A DNA stretch of 64,000 bases from Pseudomonas sp. P8_241 (GTDB lineage: Bacteria > Pseudomonadota > Gammaproteobacteria > Pseudomonadales > Pseudomonadaceae), in contig NZ_CP125377.1 in the NCBI RefSeq assembly GCF_034008315.1, positions 3,608,001-3,672,000 of the forward strand, read 5' to 3'. The position numbers and the translations under genes were made by a program. The notes under the pieces were generated by a model. It was given only the letters and a program-made list of their open reading frames with translations, was not told the origin of the DNA and ran no database searches. Positions 8,812 to 17,420 of the stretch are shown one piece after another (the first letter of the stretch is position 1; every line of letters begins with the position of its first letter).

Positions 8812-8948
8812 GCACAAAAATCCTGTCAGGGTGCGTATGTCCCATGCTCGGAGTTTCGCGCTCTGCGCAAAACTCCCCGGTTCGGGGGGGCGTCAGCAAG
8901 CAGGTGAAATTGGGCGCCCCCCTGGTGAGGGCGGTGCGCCTCGGATCT

Positions 8949-8990
8949 TCGCGAGCAAGCTCGCTCCTGCAGGAGCAGGCCTGCTCGCGA
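8949..8990. repeat. head-to-head REP pair
   Basis: Two REP units abut to form one long imperfect palindrome, GCGAGCAAGCTCGCTCCTGC followed by AGGAGCAGGCCTGCTCGCGA. It lies in the gap between the hydratase and the metallo-beta-lactamase-fold gene and can fold into a strong hairpin in either transcript. Confidence 0.8.
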
Positions 8991-9027
8991 TGGACGTGAA
9001 CGAAGACGCGAGAATCCGATTTGCGCT

Positions 9028-9891
9028 TCAACCTTCGAACTGATTGAGTGCGCGGTACAAATCGTACGCCAGGTACCGCGACTGCCTGTCGCGCATGACC
9101 TTGACCATCGCCACCTCCGGGTCGCGGCTGAAAAAGACCCGGCCACGTTGGCTGACCAGGTGATCGAGCAAACGCTCTTTCTCGCCGATCAGGCATTCGG
9201 GATTGCGGTCATACCCGCTGGTGACCGCCAGCTCCAGCCAATGGCTGCCCGGAATCAGGTCGCCGGCGAACAGCACCGGTCCGCCGGGCATGGCGATTTC
9301 CGGAAGCAACTGCCCCGGTGTGTAGCCATCGCTGAGATGAAACTGCCAACCGCTGCCAAGCAGCTCGCTATCCGTCCCCTTGAGCAACGTCAGGCGACCG
9401 CTGCTTTCAAGTCGGTGGAGCACGGGCGAAATAAACAGTGCCCGATCACGCGGGTGCGGACGGCGGGCGCGCTCCCAGTGACGCTCGCCAACCAGGTAAC
9501 GGGCATTGGGGAACAGCAGACGAGGCATTTCTCCGTCTTCGATGGCGCCCAGCAGTTGCGCCGATAGCCGGGCATGCAGGTGAACCAGCACCACCACATG
9601 AATATCGTCTTCGCCCAGGCCCTGCTCGGCCAGCGAATCGAGCAAGCCCTCGGGGGGCTTTTGACAGCGGCACGTCCGGGGCATCGGGGCCAGCAATGCT
9701 TCACTGCCCGCCAGCACCAGTATGTTCTTTCCGTCCTGTTCTACGAGCAAGGCGCGCGAAGCGAGTTTGATCTGGTTGTCGAGATCGGGGTTGACCCAGT
9801 CAGACCAGCTCGAGCGCGGTGTGTTGCCGAACATGACTCCGCCATCGAGCCTGCGACCCGTACCGACCAATGCAGAAATACGACGGTTCAT
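9028..9891 (-). CDS. metallo-beta-lactamase-fold protein with degenerate metal site
   Basis: This protein of about 287 residues aligns with bacterial MBL-fold hydrolases that start with a RLDGGVMFGNTPR motif. The usual HxHxDH motif is here HLHARL (residues 104-109): two histidines remain, but Asp and the third His are replaced by Arg108 and Leu109. The GHT histidine is Tyr190. The Asp of FAGD (211) is kept. The late histidine in the FEHD-like motif is Arg256 (FFSRDP). DTG is replaced by LAGSE. Zinc hydrolysis is therefore unlikely, although the reading frame is intact and the fold motifs are conserved. It may be a pseudoenzyme or a gene under relaxed selection. The start is uncertain; an in-frame ATG at 9939 is an alternative. 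It is divergent from a short LuxR regulator. Confidence 0.72.
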   Translation of the reverse strand: MNRRISALVGTGRRLDGGVMFGNTPRSSWSDWVNPDLDNQIKLASRALLVEQDGKNILVLAGSEALLAPMPRTCRCQKPPEGLLDSLAEQGLGEDDIHVVVLVHLHARLSAQLLGAIEDGEMPRLLFPNARYLVGERHWERARRPHPRDRALFISPVLHRLESSGRLTLLKGTDSELLGSGWQFHLSDGYTPGQLLPEIAMPGGPVLFAGDLIPGSHWLELAVTSGYDRNPECLIGEKERLLDHLVSQRGRVFFSRDPEVAMVKVMRDRQSRYLAYDLYRALNQFEG

Positions 9892-10080
9892 TGCGCGTTT
9901 TACCTTGAATGAAGATGACGTTCGAAACTCCTTTTCCATGCTATGGACATCCCGCGTCTGTCGCGACGGCCGAAGGAACGAAGTGACCGATGAAGCGAAC
10001 ATCGTCCGAAGGAACGTACGGTAGAGGGAGGTTGAACCGCTTGATTTTGCTACTCGCCGATCACCGGCAATCGGAGGATT

Positions 10081-11136
10081 GTGGCTGAATTTACCGGGAT
10101 CACCGACATGCCTGGCCTCCTCGCCACCCGCTGCCAGGCGTCTGCCACAGACCGCCACCACCTGCTGCGCGACACCCTGACCGCCCTTGCGGCCTATGAG
10201 CGCGGCGACCTGCAACAGGTGGCGCAATGGTTGGCTGACATCCTGCCCAAAGCCCGGCAGATTGGCGCAGATGACGCCCTGGTCATCAGTCATGTGCTGA
10301 TGGCGCGCCTGGCGCTGCTTGGCGGTGAAAGAGACACCTGGCTACGCTATCTGCTGGAACTTGAACGGTTCGGTCAACAGTCCGGTTCCCTGCGTGTCCA
10401 GTGCTCGGCCTGGCTGGAGCGCACCCGAGTGGCGACGCTGAACAACCATCTGGATGTGGCGCAACAAGCCTTGCAAACGGCAGAAAACATCAGCCACCAG
10501 GAGCCCTCCAACCCCTTGCAGCCTGCCAACGAAATCGACAATCCACTGATCGCCCGCCAACGCCTGCGCATTGCCCAAGGCAATCACGGCGTTGCAGTCG
10601 ACGAGCTGCTCGTAGCGATCCAGAGTGCGCGCCTGAATCAGCATCGACACTTCGAAATCAAACAGCATCTGCTGTTGGCCATGGCCCAGGACGGACTCAA
10701 CCACACCCGCCTGGCGATACAGGCACTCGACCACGCTCTGTACCTGGCGGGCGATGAAGGTGGCATGCAGGGTTTTATCGACGAAGGTGAGCCCTTGGCG
10801 GCGTTGTTGCGACGTTGGGTGGGCTATCAATGCAAACACCCTGATCAGGCCATCAATCGGAATTTCATCACGCGCTTGCTTTTGCGCTTCGGTATCGATT
10901 TGGTGCCCGGAGACACTCAATCGAACGAAAACGACCTCTCTACGACGCTGACCGAAAGGGAACTACAGGTGTTGCACTTGTTGGCCGTCGGCCATCGCAA
11001 TCGCGCGATCGCCCAGAAATTGTTCCTCAGCGAATGCACGGTGAAAACCCACTTGCACAGGATCAACGTGAAACTGGGGGCTCGCAGCCGTACCCAGGCA
11101 GTCGCTATTGCTCGCACCCGGGGTTGGCTGAGCTGA
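10081..11136 (+). CDS. short MalT-type LuxR regulator lacking the ATPase domain
   Basis: This 351-residue protein ends in a LuxR/GerE helix-turn-helix (LTERELQVLHLLAVGHRNR, then CTVKTHLHRINVKLGARSRT). The preceding ~270 residues are helical repeats matching the C-terminal part of the full-length MalT-type regulators elsewhere in this window; shared blocks include CSAWLERTRVATL and IARQRLRIAQG. The N-terminal P-loop ATPase half is absent. The GTG start follows GGAGG by only 3 nt, with no better start before an upstream stop. It may be a fragment of a former long regulator that kept DNA binding and the tetratricopeptide-like sensor region. It probably controls the DUF1302/DUF1329 genes or the divergent MBL-fold gene. 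Confidence 0.78.
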   Translation: MAEFTGITDMPGLLATRCQASATDRHHLLRDTLTALAAYERGDLQQVAQWLADILPKARQIGADDALVISHVLMARLALLGGERDTWLRYLLELERFGQQSGSLRVQCSAWLERTRVATLNNHLDVAQQALQTAENISHQEPSNPLQPANEIDNPLIARQRLRIAQGNHGVAVDELLVAIQSARLNQHRHFEIKQHLLLAMAQDGLNHTRLAIQALDHALYLAGDEGGMQGFIDEGEPLAALLRRWVGYQCKHPDQAINRNFITRLLLRFGIDLVPGDTQSNENDLSTTLTERELQVLHLLAVGHRNRAIAQKLFLSECTVKTHLHRINVKLGARSRTQAVAIARTRGWLS

Positions 11137-11244
11137 CGCTCAAGACATTGGTTACGCGTGCTGTGCAGGAGCGGCCCACCTTGCGTCGGAAGATCAAAAA
11201 ATCGCAGCCTCCGGCAGTTACGAAGTGCCCGAAAGGCATGATCC

Positions 11245-11270
11245 CCTGTAGGAGCCGGCTTGCCGGCGAA
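11245..11270. repeat. single REP-like element
   Basis: CCTGTAGGAGCCGGCTTGCCGGCGAA is a different REP subtype (GGAGCCGGCTTGCCGGC) from the arrays further right. It lies between two convergent genes. Confidence 0.65.
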
Positions 11271-11316
11271 GGCGTCCTCGAACAGCGGTGATGTGCAGAA
11301 CCGTCGGCCCGGCTGT

Positions 11317-12684
11317 TTAGCGGATACCCGCGTTGCGCAGCGCAGCCGGGGTGAAGTCCGCCATTGTCGGCTGGTAGCTGTAGTCGGTGCCGCGCTTGTT
11401 CTCGTTGCCCAGGTTCGACACCAGATAACGCCCGGCAATCAGGTCATAGATACCGATCCCGGCATAGACCGCAACGCCCTGCTGGTAATCGTTGACCAGA
11501 TGCCCCTCGCTGACCCGCCACAATTGACCGCGACCGTCGTATTGATCGATTTCCACGGCCGCCCAAGTGTCTTCATCGAAGTACATGTGACGTTTGGCAT
11601 AGATATGCCGCTCACCAGGCTTGAGCGTACCTTCCACTTCCCACACCCGATGCAGTTCGTAGCGAGTCAGGTCCTGATTGATATGCCCGGGCTTGATGAT
11701 GTCGGCGTATTTGAGCTTCGGCGATTGCAGCAAGTAGTTGTTGTACGGAATGTACATCTCTTTCTTGCCGATCAATTTCCAGTCGTAACGGTCCGGCGCG
11801 CCGTTGTACATGTCGGCGTTATCGGCCACGCGCATGCCGTCGGCCGCCGTGCCCGGACCGTCATAGGCGACTTGCGGTGCACGTCGTACCCGACGCTGAC
11901 CGGCGTTGTAGGCCCAGGCCATACGCGGTTCCTTGACTTGATCGAGGGTCTCGTGGATCAGCAGCACACTGCCCGCCATCCGTGCCGGTGCCGTCACGGT
12001 CTGCTTGGCATAAAACAGGATATTGGCGCTTTCCTCAGGCTTGGCATCGGCCATTTTCCACGGTAACCCCGCTGCGATTTCGATCTGCACAATGGTGTAG
12101 TCACCATTGGTCTGCGGGGTGGCCTGGGCCTGGCGGTTGATGAAGTTGGTGCCCCGTGAACGGGTCAGGTGGTTCCAGACCACCTCCAGGCCATTCTTCG
12201 GAATCGGGAAGGCGTAGTAGTGCGATTGTTCGAAGTTTTTCAGCGCGTAGCCATCGTTCGCGGGTTCGGTGGTCACCGCGCTTTTCTTCGCCGCATCGTA
12301 GACCTCCTGCGGCGCCGATGCCGTGCGCTGGGTCTTGTACACCGGAATCTTGTAGGTGTCGGGGTAACGCACGAACATCGCCAGTTGCCCGGCCGTCAGC
12401 TTGTCCTTGTACTGCGCGGCGTTAGCGGCGGTGATCACGAATTGCGGCTTGTCACCTTCGAACGGGTTGCCGAGAAATTCATTGGTCACCGGTGCAGCGC
12501 CAGGCTTCAGGCCACCGGTCCAGGCAGGAATAGTGCCACTGGCGTTGCCGGCCTTCTCGCCCCCCAACGGCGTCAGCGTGGTACCCAGTTGCGCGGCTTG
12601 CTGCGCAGAAACAGCAGCCATGATGCTGGTCGATAACAGACTCAACGCGAGTGTGCCGCATGCAACAAGAATGATTTTTTTCAT
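11317..12684 (-). CDS. DUF1329 exported protein, copy 1
   Basis: This 455-residue protein has a Sec signal peptide (residues 1-23, cleavage near IMA|AVS). It is DUF1329 over its whole length, with YAFPIPKNGLEVVWNHLTRS and YNAGQRRVRRAPQVAYDGPG as recognisable blocks. DUF1329 proteins have a LolA-like fold. They almost always accompany DUF1302 outer-membrane proteins in clusters that degrade hydrophobic compounds, where they are thought to help move lipophilic substrates across the envelope. The gene follows the DUF1302 gene by 25 nt in the same operon. A closely similar second copy lies at 23776-25143. Function beyond envelope handling is not established. Confidence 0.85.
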   Translation of the reverse strand: MKKIILVACGTLALSLLSTSIMAAVSAQQAAQLGTTLTPLGGEKAGNASGTIPAWTGGLKPGAAPVTNEFLGNPFEGDKPQFVITAANAAQYKDKLTAGQLAMFVRYPDTYKIPVYKTQRTASAPQEVYDAAKKSAVTTEPANDGYALKNFEQSHYYAFPIPKNGLEVVWNHLTRSRGTNFINRQAQATPQTNGDYTIVQIEIAAGLPWKMADAKPEESANILFYAKQTVTAPARMAGSVLLIHETLDQVKEPRMAWAYNAGQRRVRRAPQVAYDGPGTAADGMRVADNADMYNGAPDRYDWKLIGKKEMYIPYNNYLLQSPKLKYADIIKPGHINQDLTRYELHRVWEVEGTLKPGERHIYAKRHMYFDEDTWAAVEIDQYDGRGQLWRVSEGHLVNDYQQGVAVYAGIGIYDLIAGRYLVSNLGNENKRGTDYSYQPTMADFTPAALRNAGIR

Positions 12685-12709
12685 GGTCTCGATCCTTTGC
12701 TGTGGGCTA

Positions 12710-14617
12710 TCAGAAGTTCACGCCGACGCTGAGCGCAACGTAGTCGCGATCACCGTTGGTGTTGAAATGGCCGCCGAAGTAATCCGTGTAGCTGAGGCTG
12801 GCGGTGTACAGGTTGGCGTAGTCGGCATCCACCCCGAGGCTGACGGCTTTGAGGCCCTCCTCGAAGTTCGGGCCATTGCCGTCGACGTCATGGGACCAGG
12901 CGATGTTCGGCGCCAGGTTCACCCCGGCGAACACGTTCGGGTAGTCGAGTCGGCCGCGCAGGCGATAACCCCAGGAATCGGTGGTATAGAAACCGTGGCT
13001 GTTGCATTCCTGCTGCGGATTGCTCGGACGGGTGACACCGGCAGCGGCACCGGGTACCTGACTCTGCGTTCCGACGCAGGTTTGCGGGCCGGTCGCACCG
13101 ACGCCCGCGCCGGTCGCCAGTGCGCCCGCACCGAAAATCGTGCTGCGGCCAAAACGCAAGTCAGTGCCGTCGGAATCGCCCAGACCGTTGATGCGGTTGT
13201 AGCCCACCTCGCCGACCAGGGTGAAACGACTGGCGCCCATGACCTGATCGAAGAAGCGTGTGGCGCTGAACTGGGTCTGCAACACCGGCATCCGTACGTA
13301 ACCGTCGAGGGGTGCGCCGGCAACATTCTGCGACAGGCCGGCAACGAACGACGGCGAGTTCTTGTTGCCGGTCGCCGCCAGATTCAAGTCGGCGCCGTTG
13401 AGTTGCAGCGGCATGTTCGGCCGATAGCTGACTTCGCCGCCCAGCGAGGTGCCGAGGGCGTTGGTCGAGAAGCTCAGCCCGTAGAGGCGGATGTCCTCGG
13501 GATACACAACGTGGTAGGTCGCGGTGCGGATCGAATTGATCGCGCCCGGCACCGTCGCCAGGCCGGCTCCAGTGTTGGTGGTCACGGTGGCGCGGGTGAA
13601 ATCGAGGTTCGGGTTACGGCTGTGGTAATTGAGGAAGTAGGCGCCGAACTCGGTATCGTTCAAGTCCGGGGCGAACCAGCGCAGGGCCACGCCGAACTGG
13701 CCGCTGTCACGGGCATCCTTGGTCTTGGTGCGGGTCACATAGGCGTCGTCCACCCCGCCGCCCTGTGCTCCGGTCCCGGCGACAGCCAATCCGGATTTGC
13801 TGTTGGTGCCCACGCCCGGCGGCAGGTCGAGGCCGGCGATCACCGCACGGTCGTTACAGCCTTCAGGCGTGAGGTCATTGCCGAAGAAGGTGCCGCAATT
13901 GTCGATCACCGACGGCGCCCATTCGATCTGGTAAAAAGCCTCGGCGGTAACGTTCTCGGACAAGCCCTGGGACACGTACAGCATGTTGACCGGAATCAGG
14001 CCTTCCTTGACTTCGGCACCCGGGCGCCGCAGGGCCGCCACATCAATCGGGTTGATGCTGTTGATCGAGTTGCCGATGAAGGTGCTTTCGCCCCAGCTCA
14101 CCACCTGCTTGCCCAGGCGCACGTTGCCCTGCAATTGATCCAGCGTGTAGTTGTGGTAGACAAAGCTGTCGAGAAACATCGCCCCGGACGATTTCGCCGC
14201 ACGCTGGCGGCCGTGATCGTCGATGTCATAGAACGGCCGACTCTCGTCCATCAGCTCGAAGTCGTACCAGTACTTGCCGCGCACGAAGGCGCCACTGTCG
14301 CCGTACTTCAACTCCAGGTCATGCACGCCTTTGAAGATCTTCGAGAAGGTTTCGCCCTTCTTGAAATTCAGCCGATTGTCGTCGTTGGTCCGCGACGAGG
14401 CGTTGCCCCTGACACCTTGCGAATTGAAGTTGGAAATGAAGTCCGGGTCGGGTCCGCGGACGGCCCAACTGGCACCCACCGACAGCGACGAATCGAAACT
14501 GCCCTCAATCTCACCCATATCGAAACTTACAGCGTAAGCCTGCGCGCTAATCCCCAAGGCAACGGCTGCTGCCAGCAGATGCGGTTGAAAGACTGCGCAC
14601 TTTGTTGTTTTTGTCAT
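12710..14617 (-). CDS. DUF1302 outer-membrane barrel protein, copy 1
   Basis: This 635-residue protein has a signal peptide (cleavage near AYA29). It shows the DUF1302 pattern SLSVGASWAVRGPDPDF, NDDNRLNFKKGETFSK and LGKQVVSWGES, and it ends RDYVALSVGVNF with the terminal Phe of outer-membrane barrels. The start has GGGGAG 5 nt upstream. DUF1302 proteins pair with DUF1329 proteins in catabolic clusters for hydrophobic substrates such as steroids. The N-terminal third is almost base-for-base identical to copy 2 (25169-26989), while the rest differs and carries a longer insertion around residues 270-300. Likely substrate uptake across the outer membrane; inferred from family and context. Confidence 0.85.
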   Translation of the reverse strand: MTKTTKCAVFQPHLLAAAVALGISAQAYAVSFDMGEIEGSFDSSLSVGASWAVRGPDPDFISNFNSQGVRGNASSRTNDDNRLNFKKGETFSKIFKGVHDLELKYGDSGAFVRGKYWYDFELMDESRPFYDIDDHGRQRAAKSSGAMFLDSFVYHNYTLDQLQGNVRLGKQVVSWGESTFIGNSINSINPIDVAALRRPGAEVKEGLIPVNMLYVSQGLSENVTAEAFYQIEWAPSVIDNCGTFFGNDLTPEGCNDRAVIAGLDLPPGVGTNSKSGLAVAGTGAQGGGVDDAYVTRTKTKDARDSGQFGVALRWFAPDLNDTEFGAYFLNYHSRNPNLDFTRATVTTNTGAGLATVPGAINSIRTATYHVVYPEDIRLYGLSFSTNALGTSLGGEVSYRPNMPLQLNGADLNLAATGNKNSPSFVAGLSQNVAGAPLDGYVRMPVLQTQFSATRFFDQVMGASRFTLVGEVGYNRINGLGDSDGTDLRFGRSTIFGAGALATGAGVGATGPQTCVGTQSQVPGAAAGVTRPSNPQQECNSHGFYTTDSWGYRLRGRLDYPNVFAGVNLAPNIAWSHDVDGNGPNFEEGLKAVSLGVDADYANLYTASLSYTDYFGGHFNTNGDRDYVALSVGVNF

Positions 14618-14909
14618 GCGGCTCCCCGAACTACGGTTTGTGTTGGAGCGCCAACAGTAGGGAATGTGCCATCACTCGGGACATTCCCTGATGGGGTGAT
14701 TTCGGATTACCCGTGTGGGTAATCACGGGTTGATCGTCGATACAAGAAGTAACGTTGGCGGGCTTGCGATGTGTGGGGCAGTCTTATCAACCGAAAAGGG
14801 TATTGCCGGCGCTGGTCAGGCTGCGGATGCTTTAGCGCAGTTACCGTTCAGTCATTAGCCTGCTGTGGACTAGAACGCGGCGCATTGCCCTGTGGTCCGG
14901 GAGACCGAA
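14618..14909. promoter_or_regulatory. divergent control region with two inverted repeats
   Basis: This region lies between the leftward DUF1302/DUF1329 operon and the rightward MalT-type regulator. It holds GGGAATGT (14660-14667) mirrored by ACATTCCC (14681-14688), and a perfect GATTACCC-GTGT-GGGTAATC palindrome at 14705-14724. Both are close to the DUF1302 start and are good operator candidates for the adjacent regulators. No experimental site is known to me. Confidence 0.5.
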
Positions 14910-17420
14910 ATGTCGCAGTCCCTTTCAGCCATTTCCCTACAGTCGCGCAAGCCGGTCAGCCTGGCGTCCGAGGAAGCGCCCAGTCCTTCCTCTCGGTTGT
15001 TACCGCGCCAGCATCTGGTGGCGCAGTTGCTGGAGAAACCCCGACGCCTGCGTTTGCTTTGCGCACCCGTGGGGTATGGCAAAACCTCATTGATCAGGCA
15101 ATGCCTGTCCCGGTCCGCACCGGCGCCGCTGATCCTGCAACTCAATCTGGCGGGTCAACCCTTGTGCCTGGCGCGGTTTTGCATGCGCATCGCCGAACTG
15201 CTCGGCGAGCTGGCGCAACCCGTCGTTACCGGTTCCGCGCTGCTGAGTGCGCTTGAAGGCTTGAAAGAACCATGCACCCTGGTCCTCGACGACTATCTTG
15301 CCGGGGCCGATACGGCACTCGATGCGTGGATCGACCACCTGCTTGTGCACTCCTCCGCCCCCATTGAACTTTGGGTCAGCTGCCGACGACGCCCGACCTG
15401 GAACCTGCCGCGCCTGCTACTCGAAGGTCAATTGCTGACGCTGGACAGCGAGGCACTGGCTTTTTCCCGTCAGGAGTCCGACGACCTCGTGTATCTGCTG
15501 GCCCCGGCGACGACGCAAGCGGGCCTCGACGCGATCTGGCAACAGGCCTGGGGCTGGTGCGCAGGCACACGCTTGTTGCTCACCTCCCCGAGCGCCGCTC
15601 AACCGATGCTGTACGACTACCTCGAGCGCGAACTGCTGTCACACCTGAGCGCCGAGCAATGCAGCCTGCTGTGCGGTCTGGCGTATTTGCCGCGATTTTG
15701 CCAAGCCCTGTGTGCCGAGCTTTGGGAAGAGCTTCATGACAAAGCGTGCCTTCATCAATTATTGATGTCCCATGCGTTCTTCCAGGCACTGGACAGCGAT
15801 GGCCAGTGGTATCGCATCCTGCCGGCAGTCGCTCAGGCACTGCAGGGCAGGATGGACGCAAGCGCAGTCAATCGATTGCGCTTGCGCGCCTGCCGTGGCC
15901 TGAGTGCGAGCGGTTTCATCGAGGACGCCATCGACCTGGCGTTGAGTGCCGGTCGCGCGGATGTCGCCGCCAACTACATGGCGACACTCAACCCGAGCTG
16001 GCTCTTGTCCGGGCGCAATTTGCAGAGGCTGCTGGACTGGCGCAAGCACTTGCCGGCCCGCTTGCAATCAAGCACGCCGCAGCTGGTAGTACTCATCGCC
16101 TGTGCCTTGATGATGAACATGCGGCTGAATGACGCGCAGGCGGCCCTGGAACAACTGAGTCAATTCCTGCCGCAACCCTCGGCACAACAGAACCGTCGCC
16201 TGCTGGCGCTCTGGCAAGCCTTGTCGGGTTCAATCAATGGTCTTCTGGGCAACTGCACCCAGGCCATGGAGTATTGCCAGGCCGCGCTGGAGCATCTGGG
16301 CGAGGATGAGCAACATCTGTCGTTTGTCTGCACGGTCATCCTTGCGCGCATGGCCATGAGCACCGGCGCGACTGTTCAGGCTCAACAGATCCTGATGCTC
16401 GCCCTCGAAAAGGCGCGGCGCCAAGGCAGTCTGATCCGGGAGGTGCAGGTCAACACTCAGCGTATTTGCCTGATGATTTTGTGTGGGGAAAGCGATCTGG
16501 CCGAACGGTTGTTGCAGCACAATCTGTCGTTATTGCAGGCCGATGGCAATCGGGATGTGATGCTGCTGGGCCGTCTGCTGGTGTTGCAGGGCAAACTGCA
16601 TCTGCAGCGCGGTGAGCAGGACTGTTGCGAGCGCACCCTGAAGCAGGCGTTGCAGCTCCTTGGCGCCCACAACCTGTCCATCCTGCACGCACTGACGGGC
16701 CTCTCGCAAGTGTGCGCCTGCCGGGGCGATTTCCAGCAGGCCTTCGCTTTGCTGCAGGACGCCGAACGCCACATGCAATGCGCCGATGCCCAGGAAAGCA
16801 GCTACCGCGCGGTGCTCAATCTACAAACCCTCAGCGTGCTGATCCATCAGAAAAACTGGAAACAGGCGCTGCTCATGGCGCAGATGATCGAACAATATCT
16901 GCGAGGCTCCGCCGCTCGCTTGACCTGCGTGTATGTGCCGTCGCTGGCGGTGCACAGTCAGCTGCTATTAGCCATTGTCGAACAGGGCATCGGCCAGTCC
17001 AAAGACGCCGGCAGGCGCCTGGAGACCGTGCTGCGCGAGTGCCGTCGCCTGAACTTCCACGGGCTTGAGGCAAAGGCGTTGCGCCTGCTGGATGACCTCA
17101 CCCGGGACACTGGCGCGTCGCACCCGGCCCGGCAGCCGACGCGAAACAACGGCACCTTCAATCTGGTCGTCAGCGAAGCCAGAGTGGTCCCACCGCGCCA
17201 ATCGGCCGTCAGTACCAAGCAACATGAGCAGCTCACGAGCCGTGAGATGGCCGTACTGGAACTGCTCGCCGAAGGTTTCTCAAACCGGGAGATCAGCGAG
17301 CGCCTGTACATCTCGACCAATACGGTCAAGGCACACATCAAGCACATCAACAGCAAGCTGGGCGTAACCCGGCGCGCTCAAGCGGTGATGCGCGCCAAGG
17401 CGACCGGTGTATTGGTGTGA
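14910..17420 (+). CDS. MalT-type LuxR transcriptional activator (ATPase + repeats + HTH)
   Basis: This 836-residue regulator has the full MalT architecture. A P-loop ATPase domain carries Walker A APVGYGKTS at residues 52-60 and the Walker B-like LVLDDYLAG. A long helical-repeat sensor region follows. The C-terminal LuxR helix-turn-helix reads LTSREMAVLELLAEGFSNRE, then TNTVKAHIKHINSKLG. Such proteins bind an inducer and ATP, multimerise and activate promoters. The ATG at 14910 is preceded by GGGAG at 6 nt; a GTG six codons upstream is less likely. It is divergent from the DUF1302/DUF1329 operon, its probable target. Its last 43 bases overlap tail-to-tail with the short LuxR gene on the other strand. 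Confidence 0.88.
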   Translation: MSQSLSAISLQSRKPVSLASEEAPSPSSRLLPRQHLVAQLLEKPRRLRLLCAPVGYGKTSLIRQCLSRSAPAPLILQLNLAGQPLCLARFCMRIAELLGELAQPVVTGSALLSALEGLKEPCTLVLDDYLAGADTALDAWIDHLLVHSSAPIELWVSCRRRPTWNLPRLLLEGQLLTLDSEALAFSRQESDDLVYLLAPATTQAGLDAIWQQAWGWCAGTRLLLTSPSAAQPMLYDYLERELLSHLSAEQCSLLCGLAYLPRFCQALCAELWEELHDKACLHQLLMSHAFFQALDSDGQWYRILPAVAQALQGRMDASAVNRLRLRACRGLSASGFIEDAIDLALSAGRADVAANYMATLNPSWLLSGRNLQRLLDWRKHLPARLQSSTPQLVVLIACALMMNMRLNDAQAALEQLSQFLPQPSAQQNRRLLALWQALSGSINGLLGNCTQAMEYCQAALEHLGEDEQHLSFVCTVILARMAMSTGATVQAQQILMLALEKARRQGSLIREVQVNTQRICLMILCGESDLAERLLQHNLSLLQADGNRDVMLLGRLLVLQGKLHLQRGEQDCCERTLKQALQLLGAHNLSILHALTGLSQVCACRGDFQQAFALLQDAERHMQCADAQESSYRAVLNLQTLSVLIHQKNWKQALLMAQMIEQYLRGSAARLTCVYVPSLAVHSQLLLAIVEQGIGQSKDAGRRLETVLRECRRLNFHGLEAKALRLLDDLTRDTGASHPARQPTRNNGTFNLVVSEARVVPPRQSAVSTKQHEQLTSREMAVLELLAEGFSNREISERLYISTNTVKAHIKHINSKLGVTRRAQAVMRAKATGVLV

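Noticed and set aside
9892..10293. 134-residue N-terminal extension of the MBL-fold protein
   Set aside because: It overlaps the start of the divergent regulator gene and shows no domain. The family starts near the RLDGG motif.
12401..14722. A 773-codon open frame on the plus strand
   Set aside because: It is a mirror of DUF1329/DUF1302 copy 1. The same pattern appears opposite copy 2, because the coding strand is conserved.
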